DNA of 64,000 bases from Methylobacterium sp. FF17. Its GTDB lineage: Bacteria > Pseudomonadota > Alphaproteobacteria > Rhizobiales > Beijerinckiaceae. How positions within the stretch are numbered: position 1 is the stretch's first letter; each line of letters opens with the position of its first letter. Below the pieces are notes generated by a model. That model was not told where the DNA came from, made no database searches, and saw only the letters and a list, made by a program, of their open reading frames with translations. The stretch is from the NCBI RefSeq assembly GCF_025813715.1, contig NZ_CP107532.1:3860001-3924000 (forward strand), in the 5' to 3' direction. The translations under genes and the position numbers were made by a program. Of this stretch, positions 41,324 to 50,801 are shown piece after piece.

Positions 41324-43325
41324 GCGACGCCTCCTCCTGTTGGCGTGGGGGTGGCGCCGGCGCCCGGGAGACCAGGCGGTAGACGCAGAGGGCCGTGCCC
41401 ACGAACACCACCGCGCCGAGCCCGGTCGCCGCGGAACCGAAGCCCGGCCCGACCAGCACCAGGGACGAGCCCCGCCCCGCCAGCGTATCGGCGGCGGCGA
41501 CCAGCACGCCGACGATGCTCTCGCCCACGAGGAAGCCGGAGGCGATCAGCACCCCCCTGCGCCGGGCTCCGGCGCTGACCTCCTCGGGCTCGGAGGCCCC
41601 GCGCAGGCGGCGCTCCGCGAGCCATCCGATCACGCCGCCGACCGCGATCGTCACCACCACTTCGAGGGGCAGGTAGATCCCGATGCCCACCGTCAGGGCC
41701 GGGAAGGAGTGGCCGCGCCGGCGCAAGGCGGCCTCGATGGCCACGAAGACCGCCCCGAGGCCGGCGCCGATCAGTACCATGGTCCAGGGCAACTCACCGT
41801 GGACGATGCCGCTGGCGATCTGCGTCATCAGGGCCGCCTGGGGGGCGGGCAGGGCGCCAGCGGCGTCCATGCCGGGCCGGGGCAGGGCGCCGGCGAAGCC
41901 GTAGGCGTGATGGAGGAGAGACAGCAGGGGGGCGATGACCAGGGCGCCGACCGTGACGCCCGCCACCAGGGCGACCTGCTGGCGCCACGGCGTGGCATCG
42001 ACGAGTTGCCCGGTCTTCAGGTCCTGGAGGTTGTCGTTGGCGATGGAGGCGGTGGTGACGATCACCGAGGCCAGGAGCAGCGCGAGGCCGATCACGAAGC
42101 GGTCGCCCTCCGGACCGGCCTCGCGGCCGATGATGAGGGGGATCAGCAGTGCGGCGAGCAGGGTGGTGAGGATGCCGATGCCGGAGATCGGGCTGCTCGA
42201 CGAACCGAGGAGCCCGGCGAGGTAGCCGCAGGCCGCCGCCATCAGGAATCCGAACAGCACAGCGAACAGCGTCGCGACCGCGACCACGACGACGTGGAGA
42301 CCGCCGAGATCCGCGCCCGAGGCGAAGATCCAGAACAGCCCCGCGAGCAGGAGGGCCAGGGCGAGGGCTGCGCACGCCACCCAGGTGATCGGGATGTCGC
42401 GCTCCTGGCGGGGGATCTCGGCGCCCCGGCCGCTCCCGCGCGCGGCGGAGAGGGCGGCGCGGATGCTGCCGCCGATCGCCCCGGCGAGACTCGCCACCGT
42501 CCACAGGGCACCCACCGCGATGATGCCCGCCCCGATCAGCCGGACCTGCCCGGACCAGACCTCCAGCACCACGGCGTCGGGCGCTCCCTCGGAGGCGCCC
42601 CGCAGCGCGGTGAGGATCGGCACGGCGCCGCCCCAAGCGATGGCGACACCGGTGAGCAGGGCGAGGCAGGCACCGAGGCCGACGAGATAGCCGACGCCCA
42701 CCAGGGCGAGGGAGAAGCCGGTGCCGAACCGGAACAGGGCGGGGCCCGCGGCAACGGTCGCATGCATGCCGTCGGCGAGCACCCGGAACCCGGTGGTAGC
42801 GAGGCCGACGAGTCCCGCGAAGGCCGCGGCCCCGAGAAGCGGGCGCAAGCCGCCCGGCTGCGAGCCGTCCTGCGCGGCCTCGCCCGCGCGCAGCACCTCC
42901 GCTGCCGCCGTACCCTCGGGGTAGGGCAGGCCCGCCCCGATCACGAGCGCGCGGCGCAGAGGAATGGAATAGGCGATGCCGAGAAGGCCGCCGACGAGGC
43001 AGAGCCCCGTGGTCTGCCAGTAGGGGAAGTCGGTCCAATGCCCGATGAGCACGAGGCCGGGCAGGACCAGGATGACGTTGCACAGGGTGCCGGCCGCCGA
43101 GGCCTGCGTCTGCACGACGTTATTCTCGAAGATGTTGGCATTCCCGACCAGACGCAGCACGCCCATCGCCAGCATGGCGGCCGGAATCGACGTCGAGAAG
43201 GTCACCCCGGTCTTGAGGCCCATATAAAGGTTGGCCGTCATGAACACGACGGTGATCACCGCCCCGAGCAGGAGCCCGCGCAGGGTCAGTTCGGCCGCAT
43301 GCGGCGCGGCGGGGGAGGGGCTCAT
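41316..43325 (-). CDS. OPT-family oligopeptide/siderophore transporter
   Basis: A 669-aa transporter with about 14-16 membrane segments. Family landmarks: LTLRGLLLGAVITVVFMTANLYMGLKTGVTFSTSIPAA, NVVQTQASAAGT, PYPEGTAAAEVLRAGE and the late-helix ASGFLVGESIVG. Prokaryotic OPT proteins of this branch take up peptides or possibly metal complexes with a proton. ATG at 43325 begins close to the domain; the open frame extends upstream to 43445 without homology. The partner DUF2243 protein is translated from an overlapping start, suggesting a linked function, for example a transporter with an unknown auxiliary subunit. Confidence 0.9.
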   Translation of the reverse strand: MSPSPAAPHAAELTLRGLLLGAVITVVFMTANLYMGLKTGVTFSTSIPAAMLAMGVLRLVGNANIFENNVVQTQASAAGTLCNVILVLPGLVLIGHWTDFPYWQTTGLCLVGGLLGIAYSIPLRRALVIGAGLPYPEGTAAAEVLRAGEAAQDGSQPGGLRPLLGAAAFAGLVGLATTGFRVLADGMHATVAAGPALFRFGTGFSLALVGVGYLVGLGACLALLTGVAIAWGGAVPILTALRGASEGAPDAVVLEVWSGQVRLIGAGIIAVGALWTVASLAGAIGGSIRAALSAARGSGRGAEIPRQERDIPITWVACAALALALLLAGLFWIFASGADLGGLHVVVVAVATLFAVLFGFLMAAACGYLAGLLGSSSSPISGIGILTTLLAALLIPLIIGREAGPEGDRFVIGLALLLASVIVTTASIANDNLQDLKTGQLVDATPWRQQVALVAGVTVGALVIAPLLSLLHHAYGFAGALPRPGMDAAGALPAPQAALMTQIASGIVHGELPWTMVLIGAGLGAVFVAIEAALRRRGHSFPALTVGIGIYLPLEVVVTIAVGGVIGWLAERRLRGASEPEEVSAGARRRGVLIASGFLVGESIVGVLVAAADTLAGRGSSLVLVGPGFGSAATGLGAVVFVGTALCVYRLVSRAPAPPPRQQEEASHA

Positions 43326-43933
43326 CGCACGTCGCGATCGAGCAGGTGCATCAGGAACGGCCCGATCGGGTGCGGCGCACGGCGAAACGCAGGAGTTGAT
43401 CCAAGCCTGCATCGTGCGGAACCGCGTCGAAGTGCGAAACCACATAGGTTATCACCGTCCCAGGCAGCGCCTCTGCGCAGGATCCTGAGCAGTCTGTTCA
43501 AGACTTGCCGTTCAGGACTTGCCGCTCAAGACTTGCCGATACCCCTCTGCGGGCCGGCCCGTAGGCGCCTTCGACGCAGGCAGCAGCGGAACGATCTGCT
43601 TCCACGCACTGCGCGTCGACTGGTTCGCGGCGTCACGCCTCCGCCGCAGGGGGCCAATGGCTCACCGCGTTTGCGCTGCGAAGAGGGGCCGTCGGCGACA
43701 GACCTCCGGCCTGCATCATCCATCAGGCCACCGCGCCTGGATTATCGTCCCGACAGGAAAAATAATCTCTCAGATTGGGTAATTTATAATCATTTGATTA
43801 AGAGGGTCAGACTTAAATATATGCGTCGTCCTCGTCAGTGACGCACACATACCATGATCAATTGATATAATTACAACCTGAGATAATCAATTTATCAAGT
43901 TTTTCCACGAAAACAGACTTGAGGAACACAAAT
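43326..43933. other. Divergent intergenic region with AT-rich promoter stretch
   Basis: 608 nt between the OPT operon and the molybdenum hydroxylase genes. It contains the 14-bp tandem repeat at 43498-43539, and from about 43740 to 43933 a sharply AT-rich block with several short dyads, probably the promoter and regulatory region of the hydroxylase operon. No coding gene or RNA was recognised. Confidence 0.45.
43498..43539. repeat. 14-bp tandem repeat, three copies
   Basis: Units tcaagacttgccgt, tcaggacttgccgc, tcaagacttgccga at 43498, 43512 and 43526. Located about 170 nt upstream of the OPT start on the opposite strand and 400 nt before the hydroxylase gene. Confidence 0.85.
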
Positions 43934-46711
43934 ATGCGCGCGTCGCGCCGCGAGTTCATGACCTGGATCACTGCGAGTGGCATTTCCCTTAGCCTCTCCC
44001 GTCTTGCCGTCGCCCAGGAACCCAGCTTTGCGACCCGCGAGACGTTGCCGGGCCGGAACCACTGGAATCCCGCGGTCGGGGGCCTCGGCCGCATCGACGG
44101 CACCCCGAAGGTGACGGGCGCGAAGCTCTACGCCTCCGACTTCCGGGCTGCCGACATGCCGGGCTGGCCGCAGAAGACGTCGCACGCGCTGCTGGTGCGG
44201 GCGCCGGACGCGTCGCATGTCTATCTCGGCCTCGACCTCAAGGGTCTGGAGGGACCGCTCAAGCCGACGGTGATCGTGACGGCGGAGGATGTCGAGAAGG
44301 CCAACCTCACGGTTCCGGAATTCTATGCCGGCGACCTGTTCTGTCCGTTGGGCAAGACGCCCCTGTATCTCGGTCAACCCGTGGCACTGCTGATCTTCGA
44401 CAGCTTCGATGCCTATGACCGGGCCCGCGCGGCGTTCCGGGACGGCGCCCTGGTCAAGTTCGGCGAGGAGACCGGCCCCGTCGAGGGCGAGGATTACGGC
44501 GCCTTCCGCTTCACCCGCGTCGCCGGGCCGACCGCGCAATCGCCGGACGTCTACTCGCCGATCCTCGCCGGCTGGGTGAGCCCGGGCCGCATGCAGCATT
44601 CCCCCCTCCCGGTCTGGGAGCCCTTCGCCAAGGAGACGGCAAAGCCCTACGGCAAGGCGGCCCAGTACGGCCAGAAGATCCGCGCCGAACTGACGGAAGC
44701 AAATCCGGACCTTCTGGTGCTGGACCGGCGCTTCGAGACCCAGTCGGTCGACCCGATGTTCCTCGAGACCGAAAGCGGTCTCGGCTGGTACGACGGCAAG
44801 AGCCGCAAGCTGGAACTCGTGCTCGGCATCCAGTCGCCCTACGAGGGCGCGGAGGCGATCTCCACCCTGCTGAGCAAGGCCAAGGCCGCGTTCAAGCCCA
44901 AGCACATCGAGGCCGATTTCGCCTATATGGGCGGCGGCTTCGGAGGGCGCGACCACACGCCCTTCATCCTCTACGTCACGCTGGCGGCGATCTTCTTCCC
45001 CGGCCGCCCGGTCCGTCTGGCGCATGACCGCTTCCAGCAGTTCCAGGGCGGCATCAAACGCCACGCCTTCAAGATGCACACCCGGATCGGGGTCGACCGC
45101 CGGACGGGCAAGATCACGGCCTTCGCGGCGGACCACATCCTCGACGGCGGCGGCCTCCGGAACTTCTCGACGAACGTCGCCACCGTGGCGGCGGCGGCGG
45201 CCATCGGCATCTACGACATCCCGAAGGTCGACGTGACCACGGTGGCGCTGCACAGCCACGGCGTCACCGCCGGATCGATGCGCGGCTACGGCACCGTGCA
45301 GACCATGACCGCGCTGGAAACGCTGATCGACGAGGCGGCGACGGCGCTGCCGCTCGATCCCATCGAGTTCCGCCGGCGCAACGCCCTCGCCCCCGATGGC
45401 CGTACCATGATGGGCAATCGCTACACCGTCTCGGTGCGGACGACGGAACTCCTCGACAAGCTCGAGGCACATCCGATCTGGAAGACGCGCGCGGCGGAGA
45501 AGGCGCAGCCGAAGCGGGACGGCGTCGTCGTCGGTACGGGCGTGGCCTGCGTCACCAAGGATTATGGCACGGGCGCGGACTGCTCGATGGGCCGTATCGA
45601 GATCGACCCGCAAGGGCGGATCTCCATCGCCTGCGACCAGCCCGAGATGGGCAACGGCATGGGCACCGCCCTGGCGAGCCGGGTCGCGATTCACATCGGC
45701 GGACTCGCCGACGAGATCGCCCTTGGGCAGATCGAAGCCTTCGGCGCCTTGGCACTGATCACGTCCGGCAACTCGTACACCATGGATCAGGCGACCCAGG
45801 ACGCGGTCGAGAAGAACAGCCGCTGGGTTCCGGCGATCAGCTCGGCCACCGCGGCCTCGAACGGCGCCCATGTGGGAACCCATGCGGCGGCCGAGGCGGC
45901 CCGCGTCATCTTCCGCTTCGGATTGTGGCCGGCGGCCCTCGCGCTCTGGAAGATCCCGGCCACCGATCACAGGGCCGAGCAATGGGCCGAGGCGAAGTGG
46001 CAGGCGGGCAAGCTCGTCTTCGCCGACCTGCCGCCGCTGTCCCTGCCGGATCTCGCCGCGAAGGCCCATGCGAGCCGCCTGGTGACGGGCGCGATGACCC
46101 ATTGCTTCTCGCGCTGGGCGTTTGCGAGCGCCACGTTCCCGCTTCAGCAGAAGCGCTTTCACGCCGAGGTGGATGCCCTCGCGGTTCGGACCGGAACCGG
46201 CCCGTTCGAGCGGATCGCCCGTGTCGCGGTCCAATTCCCGCCCACGAGCAACAACCGGATCGGCACGACCTTCGGGGCCCAGTGCGGCACCCTCGTGCGC
46301 GTCGAGATCGACAGGGCGAGCGGTTCGATCCGGATCCTCAAGGCCTATTCGGTGGTGGAATGCGGCCGGGCGCTGGTCCCGGAGGTCGTGCGGGGCCAGG
46401 CCCAGGGCGGCTTCGCCATGGGCGTCGGCTACACCCTTCTCGAAACCCTGCCGCTGCACGAGGGCGGCCCCGGCAACGGCCAGTGGAACCTCGGCCAGTA
46501 CGTCGTCGCCCGTGGATCGGACCTGCCGCTGCACGATCTGGAGATCGAGTTGCTGCCCCCGATCTCGGCCGACGAGCCGCCCAAGGGCATCGCCGAAGTG
46601 GTGATGATCCCCGTCGTGCCCGCCATCCTCAACGCCATCTTCGACGCGACCGGCCACCGCTTCAATTCGCTTCCGGTCACCCCCAGCATGCTCAAGGGAG
46701 CCCTCGCGTGA
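43934..46711 (+). CDS. Molybdenum-cofactor subunit of a periplasmic xanthine-dehydrogenase-family oxidoreductase
   Basis: A 925-aa molybdopterin-cytosine-dinucleotide-type subunit. It starts with a twin-arginine signal (ASRREFMTWITASGISLSLSRLAVAQ in fragments), so it is exported folded. Cofactor landmarks include GGGFGGRDHTPF, GSMRGYGTVQ, TGSGxx-like GNSYTMDQA, QPEMGNGMGTA, and the catalytic Glu near KGIAEVVMIPVV. The build matches isoquinoline 1-oxidoreductase/aldehyde-dehydrogenase type enzymes, which lack the FAD subunit and pass electrons to cytochromes. The ATG at 43934 has a GAGGAA site; the upstream TTG at 43919 overlaps that site. It forms an operon with the 2Fe-2S and cytochrome genes (GTGA overlap). 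Confidence 0.9.
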   Translation: MRASRREFMTWITASGISLSLSRLAVAQEPSFATRETLPGRNHWNPAVGGLGRIDGTPKVTGAKLYASDFRAADMPGWPQKTSHALLVRAPDASHVYLGLDLKGLEGPLKPTVIVTAEDVEKANLTVPEFYAGDLFCPLGKTPLYLGQPVALLIFDSFDAYDRARAAFRDGALVKFGEETGPVEGEDYGAFRFTRVAGPTAQSPDVYSPILAGWVSPGRMQHSPLPVWEPFAKETAKPYGKAAQYGQKIRAELTEANPDLLVLDRRFETQSVDPMFLETESGLGWYDGKSRKLELVLGIQSPYEGAEAISTLLSKAKAAFKPKHIEADFAYMGGGFGGRDHTPFILYVTLAAIFFPGRPVRLAHDRFQQFQGGIKRHAFKMHTRIGVDRRTGKITAFAADHILDGGGLRNFSTNVATVAAAAAIGIYDIPKVDVTTVALHSHGVTAGSMRGYGTVQTMTALETLIDEAATALPLDPIEFRRRNALAPDGRTMMGNRYTVSVRTTELLDKLEAHPIWKTRAAEKAQPKRDGVVVGTGVACVTKDYGTGADCSMGRIEIDPQGRISIACDQPEMGNGMGTALASRVAIHIGGLADEIALGQIEAFGALALITSGNSYTMDQATQDAVEKNSRWVPAISSATAASNGAHVGTHAAAEAARVIFRFGLWPAALALWKIPATDHRAEQWAEAKWQAGKLVFADLPPLSLPDLAAKAHASRLVTGAMTHCFSRWAFASATFPLQQKRFHAEVDALAVRTGTGPFERIARVAVQFPPTSNNRIGTTFGAQCGTLVRVEIDRASGSIRILKAYSVVECGRALVPEVVRGQAQGGFAMGVGYTLLETLPLHEGGPGNGQWNLGQYVVARGSDLPLHDLEIELLPPISADEPPKGIAEVVMIPVVPAILNAIFDATGHRFNSLPVTPSMLKGALA

Positions 46712-47223
46712 CGGCACTGGTCATCACCATCAACGGAAAGGTCCACGGTCCCACGGAGGTCCGCGACGACCTGAGCATGAACGACTTCCTGCGCGAATAT
46801 CTCGGGATGACGGGCACGAAGTTCGGCTGTGGCGCGGCGCAGTGCCTGAGCTGCGCGATCATCGTCGACGACCCGGACGGCACGAGTTCCACGAGCCCGA
46901 CCTGCGTCGTCTCGGCCGTGAGCTTCAACGGCAAGGCCATCCGCACCGTCGAGGGCCACGCGAAGGGCGACGAGCTGTCCGTCCTGCAGAAGGCCTTCAT
47001 CGAGCACTTCGCGTTTCAGTGCGGCTACTGCACCCCCGGGTTCCTCAACGAGGGACAGGTGCTGCTCGAGCGCCTGGCGAAGACGCCGGTCGCCCGGGCG
47101 GACGTGGAGACCACCATCGCCGAAGCACTCGACGGGCACCTCTGCCGCTGCACCGGCTACGTCAAGTATCACGAGGCCGTCCGCTCCGTGATCCTGGCCG
47201 AGCCGGCACGCTATCTGCTCTGA
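46708..47223 (+). CDS. [2Fe-2S] subunit of the molybdenum hydroxylase
   Basis: A 171-aa iron-sulfur subunit with an N-terminal plant-type ferredoxin domain (FGCGAAQCLSC and a later Cys) and a C-terminal [2Fe-2S]-binding domain (FQCGYCTPGF and HLCRCTGYVKYHEAV). It hands electrons from the molybdenum centre to the next carrier. It has no export signal and would be co-exported with the Tat-tagged partner, as is known for related enzymes. GTG start in GTGA with the previous gene; 11 nt separate it from the cytochrome gene. Confidence 0.93.
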   Translation: MTALVITINGKVHGPTEVRDDLSMNDFLREYLGMTGTKFGCGAAQCLSCAIIVDDPDGTSSTSPTCVVSAVSFNGKAIRTVEGHAKGDELSVLQKAFIEHFAFQCGYCTPGFLNEGQVLLERLAKTPVARADVETTIAEALDGHLCRCTGYVKYHEAVRSVILAEPARYLL

Positions 47224-47234
47224 AGGCCCGGACG

Positions 47235-47852
47235 ATGATCTCATTCCCTCGGACCGGCATGCTCGCCGCGGCGGCGGCGCTGGCGTTCTCCCTAGCGAGC
47301 GCCCGGGCGGCCGACCCGGCTCCGGCCGGCACACTGGCGCCGCCGCAGAGCTTCGACACGATCACCGACACCACCACGCGGTCGGCGGCGATCTTCACCG
47401 AACTCGGCAAAGTCCTGACCAGCCCCCGCTGCACCAATTGCCATCCGGCCAGCGACCGGCCCCGCCAGGGGGACCAGGGCCGCCCGCACCAGCCGCCTGT
47501 GACGCGCGGCCCCGATGGGCAGGGCACCGCGTCGATGCGCTGCGCGAGCTGCCACGGGGCGGGCAATTTCGCGGCCGCACGGATGCCGGGACATCCGGAA
47601 TGGCACCTCGCCCCCCGGTCGATGGCCTGGGAGGGCAGGAGCATCGCCGAGATCTGCGAGCAGATCAAAGATCCGGCGCGCAACGGCCAGCGCAAGGTGG
47701 AGGATCTCCTCCACCACATCGGACAGGACACCTTGGTCGGATGGGCCTGGGCACCCGGATACGGCCGCACGCCCGCGCCCGGGACGCAGGCCGAGGCGGG
47801 GGCCCTGGTCGCGGCCTGGATCGCCAGCGGCTCGGCCTGTCCTCTGAAGTAG
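47235..47852 (+). CDS. Exported di-haem-type cytochrome c partner of the hydroxylase
   Basis: A 205-aa protein with a Sec signal (RTGMLAAAAALAFSLASARA) and two haem-binding CxxCH motifs, CTNCH (about residue 67) and CASCH (about residue 102). It resembles the cytochrome subunit annotated as isoquinoline 1-oxidoreductase subunit, and would accept electrons from the [2Fe-2S] subunit in the periplasm for delivery to the respiratory chain. ATG at 47235 with a GAAGG site. It closes the three-gene operon. Confidence 0.87.
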   Translation: MISFPRTGMLAAAAALAFSLASARAADPAPAGTLAPPQSFDTITDTTTRSAAIFTELGKVLTSPRCTNCHPASDRPRQGDQGRPHQPPVTRGPDGQGTASMRCASCHGAGNFAAARMPGHPEWHLAPRSMAWEGRSIAEICEQIKDPARNGQRKVEDLLHHIGQDTLVGWAWAPGYGRTPAPGTQAEAGALVAAWIASGSACPLK

Positions 47853-48002
47853 GACCCGCCGGCCCGGACGGACAACGAGAAGCAAAGCATCTGACCCGGG
47901 CCCCCAGATCGGGCCGGGTCAGGCTGCGCCCGCGGCCGCCACGACCGATCGACGGCGTGGGCTGGAGACGGAGGCGCGATCAGTCGAGGGGGAGAGTTTT
48001 TC

Positions 48003-48992
48003 ATGCTCACGTGGGTGGCCCGCCCGGGCCTGCTGCTTCTGGCTTGTCTGGCGCAAGGCTTCGTTGGCGCGGCGTCAGCCGGGGAGGGCGATGTGGCGCC
48101 CCCGCGTGACCGCGCCGTATCGGCGATCCCGGTGGTTCCCCCGCCGTCGCTGTTCAGCTTCTCCGACACGATCATCAGCTACCGTTTCCAGGGCCCATCC
48201 GCGGAGCCCGGCATCGGTATCGAGCGCGCGGACGGCCGGCGGGAACCCCGCGAGGTGCCCAAGAACGTGATCAATCTCCTTCACGCGAATGCGTGGGACT
48301 ATGGCACCAACCTGCTCTCCCTCGATATCCTTCGCTCCGGCTCCCAGGATCCGGCCGGGGACAAGTTCGGGAATTTCGAGGGTGTCGGCGCCACCGAGGC
48401 CTACCTCATCTACCGGGGTGTGCTGAGCCCGAACAAGATCTTCGACACCACGATCTTCAGTATTCCCGGCGTCGTCAAGGACATCGGCCTGTCCTTCGGA
48501 GCCGACATCAACACCAAGGACACGAAGTTCGATTCCGAGAAGCGCGCCGGCACCTTCGGTCTCAACTTCGCCTTCGACGTTCCGGCCGGATACTTGAACC
48601 TCAAGGTCCAGGGCTACAAGGAATTCTCGCGCAACGGATTCGCCGTCGGCCGGTTTCGCAGCGTCGAATTCCTGATGACGCCGGAATTCGAGTTGACCTA
48701 CGCGCTGCCCCTGACGTTTACGGGGCTCCCCCTCTCGCTCGCCGGCTTCAACACCATCATCCTGCCGAAGGGCCGCTACGGGACGACGAACCAGAACGAG
48801 ACGCAGATGGAGTTCGTCTCTCAGACCAACCTGGTGCTGGATGTCGGGGCGCTGGTCAGCGGGACGCCGAACCGGTTCGAGGTGTTCGCCGGGTTCCAGT
48901 ACTGGCACAACAAGTTCGGCGCCGATCCCCGGCGGACCATCAACACCGAGGAGAAGGCGCTGATCGCCGGCGTCTCCTACCACCTGCGCTAG
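48003..48992 (+). CDS. Tsx-like outer-membrane beta-barrel protein
   Basis: A 329-aa protein with a Sec signal (to about AASA, residue 26), then an acidic-proline linker and a strand-rich barrel. The opening of the barrel, FSFSDTIISYRFQGPS, and YGTNLLSLDIL correspond to the Tsx nucleoside-channel pattern, and the C-terminal strand VSYHLR-like end fits outer-membrane insertion (basic final residue instead of aromatic, atypical). It lies 150 nt after the cytochrome gene and has a GAGGGGGAG site 8 nt before ATG. It may admit the substrate of the hydroxylase; that is inferred from proximity only. Confidence 0.75.
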   Translation: MLTWVARPGLLLLACLAQGFVGAASAGEGDVAPPRDRAVSAIPVVPPPSLFSFSDTIISYRFQGPSAEPGIGIERADGRREPREVPKNVINLLHANAWDYGTNLLSLDILRSGSQDPAGDKFGNFEGVGATEAYLIYRGVLSPNKIFDTTIFSIPGVVKDIGLSFGADINTKDTKFDSEKRAGTFGLNFAFDVPAGYLNLKVQGYKEFSRNGFAVGRFRSVEFLMTPEFELTYALPLTFTGLPLSLAGFNTIILPKGRYGTTNQNETQMEFVSQTNLVLDVGALVSGTPNRFEVFAGFQYWHNKFGADPRRTINTEEKALIAGVSYHLR

Positions 48993-49148
48993 CTCTCCCC
49001 CTTCGACAGCCTTCGGGCGGTCGCACGCCTGCCTGGGCCGCACCCGGTCGGCCCCCAAACCGGATCTTAACGAGCCCGGTGGCCCTTAGCGCGCGCAAGC
49101 CTCCCACCGGCGTTCCGTCGGCCCTCCGTTTCTCCGGACGCTCCCCGC

Positions 49149-49478
49149 ATGAACCCCTATCTGCTTCTCGCCTTCGCAATCAGCGCCGAAGTGACGGCGA
49201 CGCTCGCGCTGAAAGCCGCGGACGGACTGACCAAGCCGGTGCCCACGATCATCACGGTCATCGGCTACGGCACCGCCTTCTGGCTGATGTCGAACAGCAT
49301 GAACATGCTGCCGATCGGGGTGGTCTACGCGATCTGGGCCGGGGTCGGCATGGTCGGCGCGGCGCTCGGGGGCGCGGTCCTGTTCGGCGAGCCGATCACC
49401 CTCTCGATGATGGCCGGGATCGCGGTGATCGCCGTCGGCGTGACGATCCTTGCATCGGGTCAGACTTCGGTCCACTGA
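49149..49478 (+). CDS. Small multidrug resistance (SMR) exporter, EmrE type
   Basis: A 109-aa four-helix antiporter that works as a dimer exporting cationic compounds. The essential Glu14 is present (AFAISAEVTATLALK), along with the EmrE-like block GVVYAIWAGVGMVGAA and GEPITLSMM. It is closer to EmrE/QacE than to the guanidinium exporters, judging by the YAIWAGVG motif. Single gene with its own upstream region, convergent with nothing nearby. Confidence 0.93.
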   Translation: MNPYLLLAFAISAEVTATLALKAADGLTKPVPTIITVIGYGTAFWLMSNSMNMLPIGVVYAIWAGVGMVGAALGGAVLFGEPITLSMMAGIAVIAVGVTILASGQTSVH

Positions 49479-49543
49479 TCCCCACCCCGACAACCCGTCT
49501 CCCGGTTGTGAACGCGTCCCGCCGTCAGAAGGGCTGTCCTCCG

Positions 49544-50752
49544 GTGCCGTCGACATCCGGGCTCCGCCTGCGTCACCCGCGATCGGTGGCCCTGGCCCTC
49601 GCGGCCGGAACCCTGGGTTGCGCGATCTGGGCAACCACGGCCCTTCTCGGCCTGCCGAATCCGCTGACCCTGGCGGCTCTGGCCATCCTCGAACCCTCCG
49701 CCGTCGGGACCTGGTTCACGAGTCGGCCGGTGGCGGCGGCGGCGTCACCACGGGCTCTGCCGGTCCAGATCCGCCCGATCCTCGATCCTGTGCCCTGGAA
49801 GGGGGCCAGTGTCCCCCTCGCCGGGATGCTGGCGGCGACCCACACCAACGCGTTCCTGGTCACGCAGAACGGGGTGCTGGTGCATGAATGGTACCGGCCC
49901 GGCTTCGGCCCGGCGACTCTGTTTCCGTCCTGGTCCGTGGCGAAGTCGGTGGTCTCGCTCCTGGTCGGACAAGCGATCGCGAAGGGGCAACTCGCCGAAA
50001 CGGATCGCATCTCGACCCTGCTGCCGGACCTGAGCGAAGCGCCCGCCGTCGGCCACATCACCGTTCGCGATCTCCTCGACATGACGAGCGGCCTCGCGGT
50101 GCCGGAAAACTACGATCCCTGGGATCCGCTGGTCGGCACGTCGGGAATGTATCTGACCCGCGACCTCCATGCCTTCGTCAAGGATCACGCCAGCCTGTCG
50201 TCCAAGCCCGGCAGGAAGGGTCAGTACAGGAGCATCGATACGGAGGTGCTCGGCCTGATCCTCGCCCGGATCCAGGGCAGGCCCCTGGCCGACATCCTGT
50301 CGGACCAGATCTGGAGACCCATGGGGTCGGAAGCGGCCGCGACCTGGAACCTCGACCGGGCCGGCGGGACGGAGAAGGCCTTCTGCTGCCTCAACGCGGT
50401 CGCCCGCGACTTCGCGCGCCTGGGGCTGATGGTGTCAGACCGCGGCCGGGTAGGTTCGGTGACCGTGGTACCACCCCGCTGGATCGAACGAATCGAGACG
50501 CCGGCGCGGCAGGCGGTCGATGGCTGGCCCTACTCGGCGCAATGGTGGCACGTGCCGGACGGCGACGACGATATCTCGGCCATCGGCGTCTACGGTCAGT
50601 ACGTCTACGTCAATCGCGACACCGGCACGGTGATCGTCAAGCTCAGCGACCACGGTGCCGAGCAGGACGAGGCGGACACCCTCGCGGCGATGCTGGCCAT
50701 CGCGCGCGATCTCGCGCCCTCCCGGACGGCCGTCCGACGCTGGAACGACTGA
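49544..50752 (+). CDS. Beta-lactamase-fold serine hydrolase with N-terminal membrane anchor
   Basis: A serine hydrolase of the class C beta-lactamase/esterase family. The nucleophile motif S-x-x-K is in FPSWSVAKSVVSLL, the second motif Y-x-S in GQYRSIDTEVLG, and the domain ends with SDHG. An N-terminal hydrophobic segment (SVALALAAGTLGCAIWATTALLG in part) looks like a signal anchor. The start is uncertain: no ATG precedes this segment, and GTG codons at 49508, 49544 and 49586 are all in frame; 49544 was chosen (402 aa). Probably periplasmic, acting on a peptidoglycan peptide or an ester. 65 nt follow the SMR gene, so the two may be co-transcribed. Confidence 0.8.
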   Translation: MPSTSGLRLRHPRSVALALAAGTLGCAIWATTALLGLPNPLTLAALAILEPSAVGTWFTSRPVAAAASPRALPVQIRPILDPVPWKGASVPLAGMLAATHTNAFLVTQNGVLVHEWYRPGFGPATLFPSWSVAKSVVSLLVGQAIAKGQLAETDRISTLLPDLSEAPAVGHITVRDLLDMTSGLAVPENYDPWDPLVGTSGMYLTRDLHAFVKDHASLSSKPGRKGQYRSIDTEVLGLILARIQGRPLADILSDQIWRPMGSEAAATWNLDRAGGTEKAFCCLNAVARDFARLGLMVSDRGRVGSVTVVPPRWIERIETPARQAVDGWPYSAQWWHVPDGDDDISAIGVYGQYVYVNRDTGTVIVKLSDHGAEQDEADTLAAMLAIARDLAPSRTAVRRWND

Positions 50753-50801
50753 AGCCCGCAACCGGGCCGGGACGCCGATCCGGCGGATCGTGGACCCGGC
50801 C

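Noticed and set aside
43919..43933. TTG start for the molybdenum subunit
   Set aside because: The TTG lies inside the apparent Shine-Dalgarno; the ATG at 43934 has correct spacing and places the twin-arginine motif near the N-terminus.
43895..46717. 940-aa frame antisense to the molybdenum hydroxylase gene
   Set aside because: The sense strand encodes a full-length conserved protein with Tat signal; the antisense product has no domain and shadow composition.
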